Of a stretch of DNA of 64,000 bases, positions 60,559 through 64,000 are shown piece by piece (the stretch's first letter is position 1; each line of letters starts with the position of its first letter). The stretch comes from Coriaria nepalensis (lineage: Eukaryota; Streptophyta; Magnoliopsida; Cucurbitales; Coriariaceae), in the NCBI GenBank assembly GCA_027186245.1, contig CP114484.1, positions 6,232,001-6,296,000 on the forward strand, read 5' to 3'. The position numbers and the translations under genes are program-made. Under the pieces are notes generated by a model. That model ran no database searches. It was not told the DNA's origin and saw nothing but the letters and a program-made list of their open reading frames with translations.

Positions 60559-63500
60559 TCAACAGCTACCCTTCTGTTTCAAAGTGATTTTGTCCCCAAG
60601 ACTAAGAGCAATGCCTTGAGTTTTGCTTCGTATTCTGATATAACCGATCAATTTACCATCGGTCTGTTTCTCGATGCTTATGTTCACCAAAGCATCCTCA
60701 CCGAAAACACTCTTTGCATACAAGTTGGCAGTAAGGAATCCACACTCTCCTTCTAAAGCCGATCTGGGAAAACAAACGTGAATTAATAGATTAATTAGCT
60801 TACAAATCATAGATGGTAGATCCTCAACAATAAGAACAAGTAATAGAGGCACTAAGGGAATGGGTGTTATATGCATATATTCATATTTTGGTTATATCAT
60901 TGTGGTGTTAACGTAATGCTTTTGAAATAAACAAATCTCATTCAATCACTATCAGGAGATCCACATATCAGCTGTTCTGATGCTGGATCGTAAATCTTTT
61001 AGCCAGAATCCACGTAAGGCATGGGAAGAGAAGTTTTTGATTAAAATGAACCTGAGCCATACAGTAGTCATTAGTGCCATGGTTCGCCCTTCTGTTTTGG
61101 TCTATTGGATATACCTTCCCTGCTGGGTATTTTGCTCTACCGCAAAAAGATGATTAACTAACTATATACCATGCATATATATGGACACACTAATGTCCTC
61201 TTGAATTAGTAAGAAAAAAAAGGTAAAATGAAATGAATCAGCTAAACCCATCAAATCTCCCACCAAGTATAATGCAAAAAGACAGAAAAGAATAGTTTCA
61301 GACAAGAACGATTCATTTACAAGTGACTGATAGACAAGTTCAAAAAAGTATATGAATGTTTATTAATCACACCAACAAGATATTAAGTCTCCAAACCAAA
61401 ATTTAAATATTTGGTCAGTCTCACGCATAGGCATACAGCAGCAAATATTTAGAGCCAGAACCAAATTACAGAACTTACGGTGGAGTTAGGCACTTCATGT
61501 TAATCGACTTGATAATATGGTTAAGAAATTCCTTCTCGTTTTCAATAACAGTATTTACAGCAACCTGCAGTTGCCAAACAATAACAGGAACAGTAAATAA
61601 GTGAACCATATATAATACAAAGAGTTTAGATCCCATTTGAGACATACCTATAGAATGGAATAAGAGAAGCATGGACAAGACTCTAAGAGTATACTTTGCA
61701 AATGAATTCCTTTCAGTCAAATTTACATTTCGATGATAGATCTTTCAAATTCGATATGCTATTTTCCATAGTATTTGGTCAGATTCTTCATTTTTTAAAT
61801 AAGTGAACAATCCATCTGTAATAGCACAAGACTATTCATTATTTCATTCTGTTTTTGTGGTTGTCTTTTCTTGTATCATTTCTTCTCTTTGAGTGTACTA
61901 GAATTGCTCATCTAAATATCGGAAGTTTACATTGAAAAGGGAGACAATACGATTGTCCAACATAGCTTAAACCTCAAACCTCAAAAAGTTTTAGCAAATA
62001 CAACACTAGGAGTTCTAATATCAATGCAAATAGACTTGAAGTCTTGGACACAACTCCTGATATATCACACTTCCTCAACTCAACTATTTTGAACACCACA
62101 TCCACAAAATATCCAAGCATTAGGTATGCCACGGACTAAAAGTTTTAAACCAACCTCAACAAAAACAATATTACTTCACTCTTAGGAGTATGATCTTTCT
62201 AGAACACCATACAAGCAGTTTAAGGAAGAGTCGAACCCTGTATGATCTTTCTATAACACCATACAAGCCTTGAAAATTGGGGAGGGGGGTGAGGATACAG
62301 CCTCCTAAGTAGTATCCAGATTAGTTTCTATTGTTTCTTTTTTGGTCAAATTATTCTTAGTTAACCAGCCTGAAAATCCTTTCAAAGTGGATAATGTAAT
62401 AGATCTATCATTGGAAAAAAGTACTGGAATCTTTACCTTGTTTTCCCATTCAAATTCAGCCCACATAGCTCTAAATGTCACATCCGCACAGGATGCAGGA
62501 GAGATGTAATCCATTATATCAATATGAATATCATTAAGAACAATGACTGTTCTTTCAAGCACATTAGAGGAAGTCTCATACACTATGTTCCCAAAAATGA
62601 CTCCTGTTTCAGTTGAAGAGACCTTTATATTCGCTTTTATCTGCTTGCTTGACTCTGGAGCAAGAGTATAGTTCTGGGGTCGCTCAACAAGTTTGAGATC
62701 CCCCATGGTTGCCAGTTCCAGGCATAAATTCTGGAGGGTCCCCTTAGTTCGGTTAATGACTGTGACATCCAGGACGATGTCATAATGATTAACAGTCACA
62801 TAAGCTTCTGAATAGACAGGATCACTGAATCCTGTGAGCTGAAGAATGCGATTGAGCTTGTTTGCATCATCACCATCCTTGATGAACTCTCCAGTGGCAT
62901 GTTTTAGATCATCTTGGACCTCATCCTCAAGCTCAAGCTGGCTCATACCCTGGAAAAGATATATTCATACATGGAGCTCGTAAACCACTCAAACAAGCAT
63001 GATATAGGAAGAGAAGGGAAAACCAATGCAAAGCCTGAATTTGTAATAGCCCATGAGCATACTAACCCAATTAATATCCATTTCAATAAGGATTATGAAA
63101 ATAGATTCCTAGTTAATTTTCATGATTCTTTTTCTACAGGCATACAGTTGATCCACTATATAAGTCCAAACAAAGAGACTACGTCAGAACTAGAGCGGAA
63201 AGGGCATCAAACACTTAACATGTCCAGTCCAATATCAACATAGAACACTGCCTATTACGAGAAGACCTATATTAACAACAGAGTAAAGAACACAAGTACA
63301 AGGCCTAATAAGAACATTCAATTCCGGTAAATTGAAGGAGAGAGAGTGATGCCAGCTAACCTTTCTACTTTTCAAGTGGTAGAAGTCAATAAGATCGTCT
63401 GGTTGAGCATGAGATATCTGAGCCATTGCCTTTTTTTCCTCCGTTTCTAGCCGCTGCTTGTCTGCAAGCATGTCCACAAAGCTATGTCGACAAGATGTCA

Positions 63501-64000
63501 GCCATATCTTCCTTACCTCATCACCAGTATTGCACAGCAATCTAATGCAGACTACAATCCTGTCTCTAGAGTCATTATCAATGGGATGAGTAAGATATGA
63601 GGATTCACCCAATTGTAAGGTAGAAACCATTATCAGCAATGCCTGAGTGAATGCTCGGTTAACTTCAACCTTGGACGGCTGAACCTCCTCTAACCTCAAA
63701 ACAACCTTTGTCAGTGTACAAGCCACAACTGCTCCAAGGAAAAAGTCACCAGAAAGAATTAAGGATCTCAAGTTCCCAACAGAAGACAGGGATCCCTGCA
63801 TGAGGGTTGGAGGTGACAATGCAGTCTCCACTGCAGCACTCTGGGTTGCATAAGTTCCATCTGCAAGAATGGCAGGCCTCTTTGAAGAGATGGTGGTTGA
63901 ACTTACCTGCTGCAAAGTTTTAGATCCATCTTGGGCATCCCCTTCCTCAGTGGCCCTGAAAAAGGGAATATCTCCTAGACATTGTTTAATAGTTGCGATT
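60559..64000 (-). CDS. Coatomer subunit beta (beta-COP), C-terminal half, partial
   Basis: Subunit of the COPI coat that drives Golgi-to-ER and intra-Golgi vesicle transport. Four exons are in the window: 63955-63361, 62949-62437, 61564-61479, 60763-60559. Phases fit, giving about 465 residues of a family near 950; the N-terminal half lies beyond the right edge. Conserved text includes [39 protein letters not shown] and [15 protein letters not shown] (linker). The appendage region has [40 protein letters not shown] and [13 protein letters not shown], then [20 protein letters not shown]. The end is [20 protein letters not shown]. Sequence 63956-64000 looks like intron. A donor-like CAG|GTAAGT lies inside the first listed exon at 63909-63901. 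Confidence 0.95.
62188..62266. repeat. Short direct duplication in a beta-COP intron
   Basis: A segment GTATGATCTTTCTAGAACAC followed by CATACAAGC recurs about 50 bases later (near 62238-62266) with one change. It lies in the intron between the second and third listed beta-COP exons. Confidence 0.7.

Noticed and set aside
63956..64000. Further beta-COP exon at the right edge
   Set aside because: The minus-strand sequence ends in a pyrimidine-rich acceptor and shows no conserved beta-COP residues, so it is intron.

Overview
This is a stretch of eudicot nuclear genome. It is AT-rich, its genes have many introns with GT/AG borders, and the proteins are closest to the Arabidopsis/rosid versions I know. 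Transposon debris fills the spaces between genes and several introns. I see no bacterial, organellar or CRISPR features, and I found no tRNA or rRNA gene by eye.

Five genes are well supported, and I rebuilt their exons from splice borders, reading phase and protein-family knowledge. MED8 (Mediator head subunit 8) is on + at 7701-18244, with 12 coding exons. DWF5 (sterol delta-7 reductase) is on + at 30216-36983, with 13 exons. A plastid-type pyridoxamine 5'-phosphate oxidase (PNPOx)-family protein is on - at 42978-39138, with 9 exons. A MANNAN SYNTHESIS-RELATED (MSR1/2-like) protein is on - at 50770-47460, with 6 exons. The C-terminal half of coatomer subunit beta (beta-COP) is on - from the right edge to 60559, with 4 exons in the window. 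A possible small Pro/Ser-rich gene lies at 19413-18934 on -. The genes do not form a pathway: they serve transcription, brassinosteroid/sterol synthesis, a plastid flavoprotein role, cell-wall mannan and vesicle traffic. The PNPOx-MSR pair may be an old linkage, because Arabidopsis locus numbers place the same two families near each other twice.

Layout: 1-2275 is AT-rich and gene-free. A decayed L1-type LINE on - covers about 2276-7100 and is interrupted by a 201-bp solo LTR. MED8 follows. Its introns hold a perfect hairpin, a Tourist-like MITE, a 215-bp triplication, a 23-base poly(C) run, a 1.94-kb hAT element with an 8-bp target duplication, and an antisense RNase H fragment. From 19.4 to 30.2 kb there is a collapsed copia element, the C-terminal end of an MYM/TTF-type hAT transposase, a short-period tandem array ending in a foldback, a possible gypsy LTR, and a GC-rich hAT-like region. 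DWF5 and the PNPOx gene converge across about 2.2 kb. A gypsy fragment (gag-protease, cut at the start of RT) lies between the PNPOx and MSR genes. From 51 to 60.5 kb there is an AT-rich repeat, broken coding remnants that probably include a plant mobile domain, and the 5' end only of a LINE ORF1.

I found no clearly new biological system. The most checkable unusual points are the 88-bp duplication of the DWF5 exon-10 splice-donor region with the second donor altered, a perfect donor consensus inside a beta-COP coding exon whose use would remove 182 codons in frame, the 34-glutamine run in MED8, and an internal motif shared by two hAT-like regions 15 kb apart.
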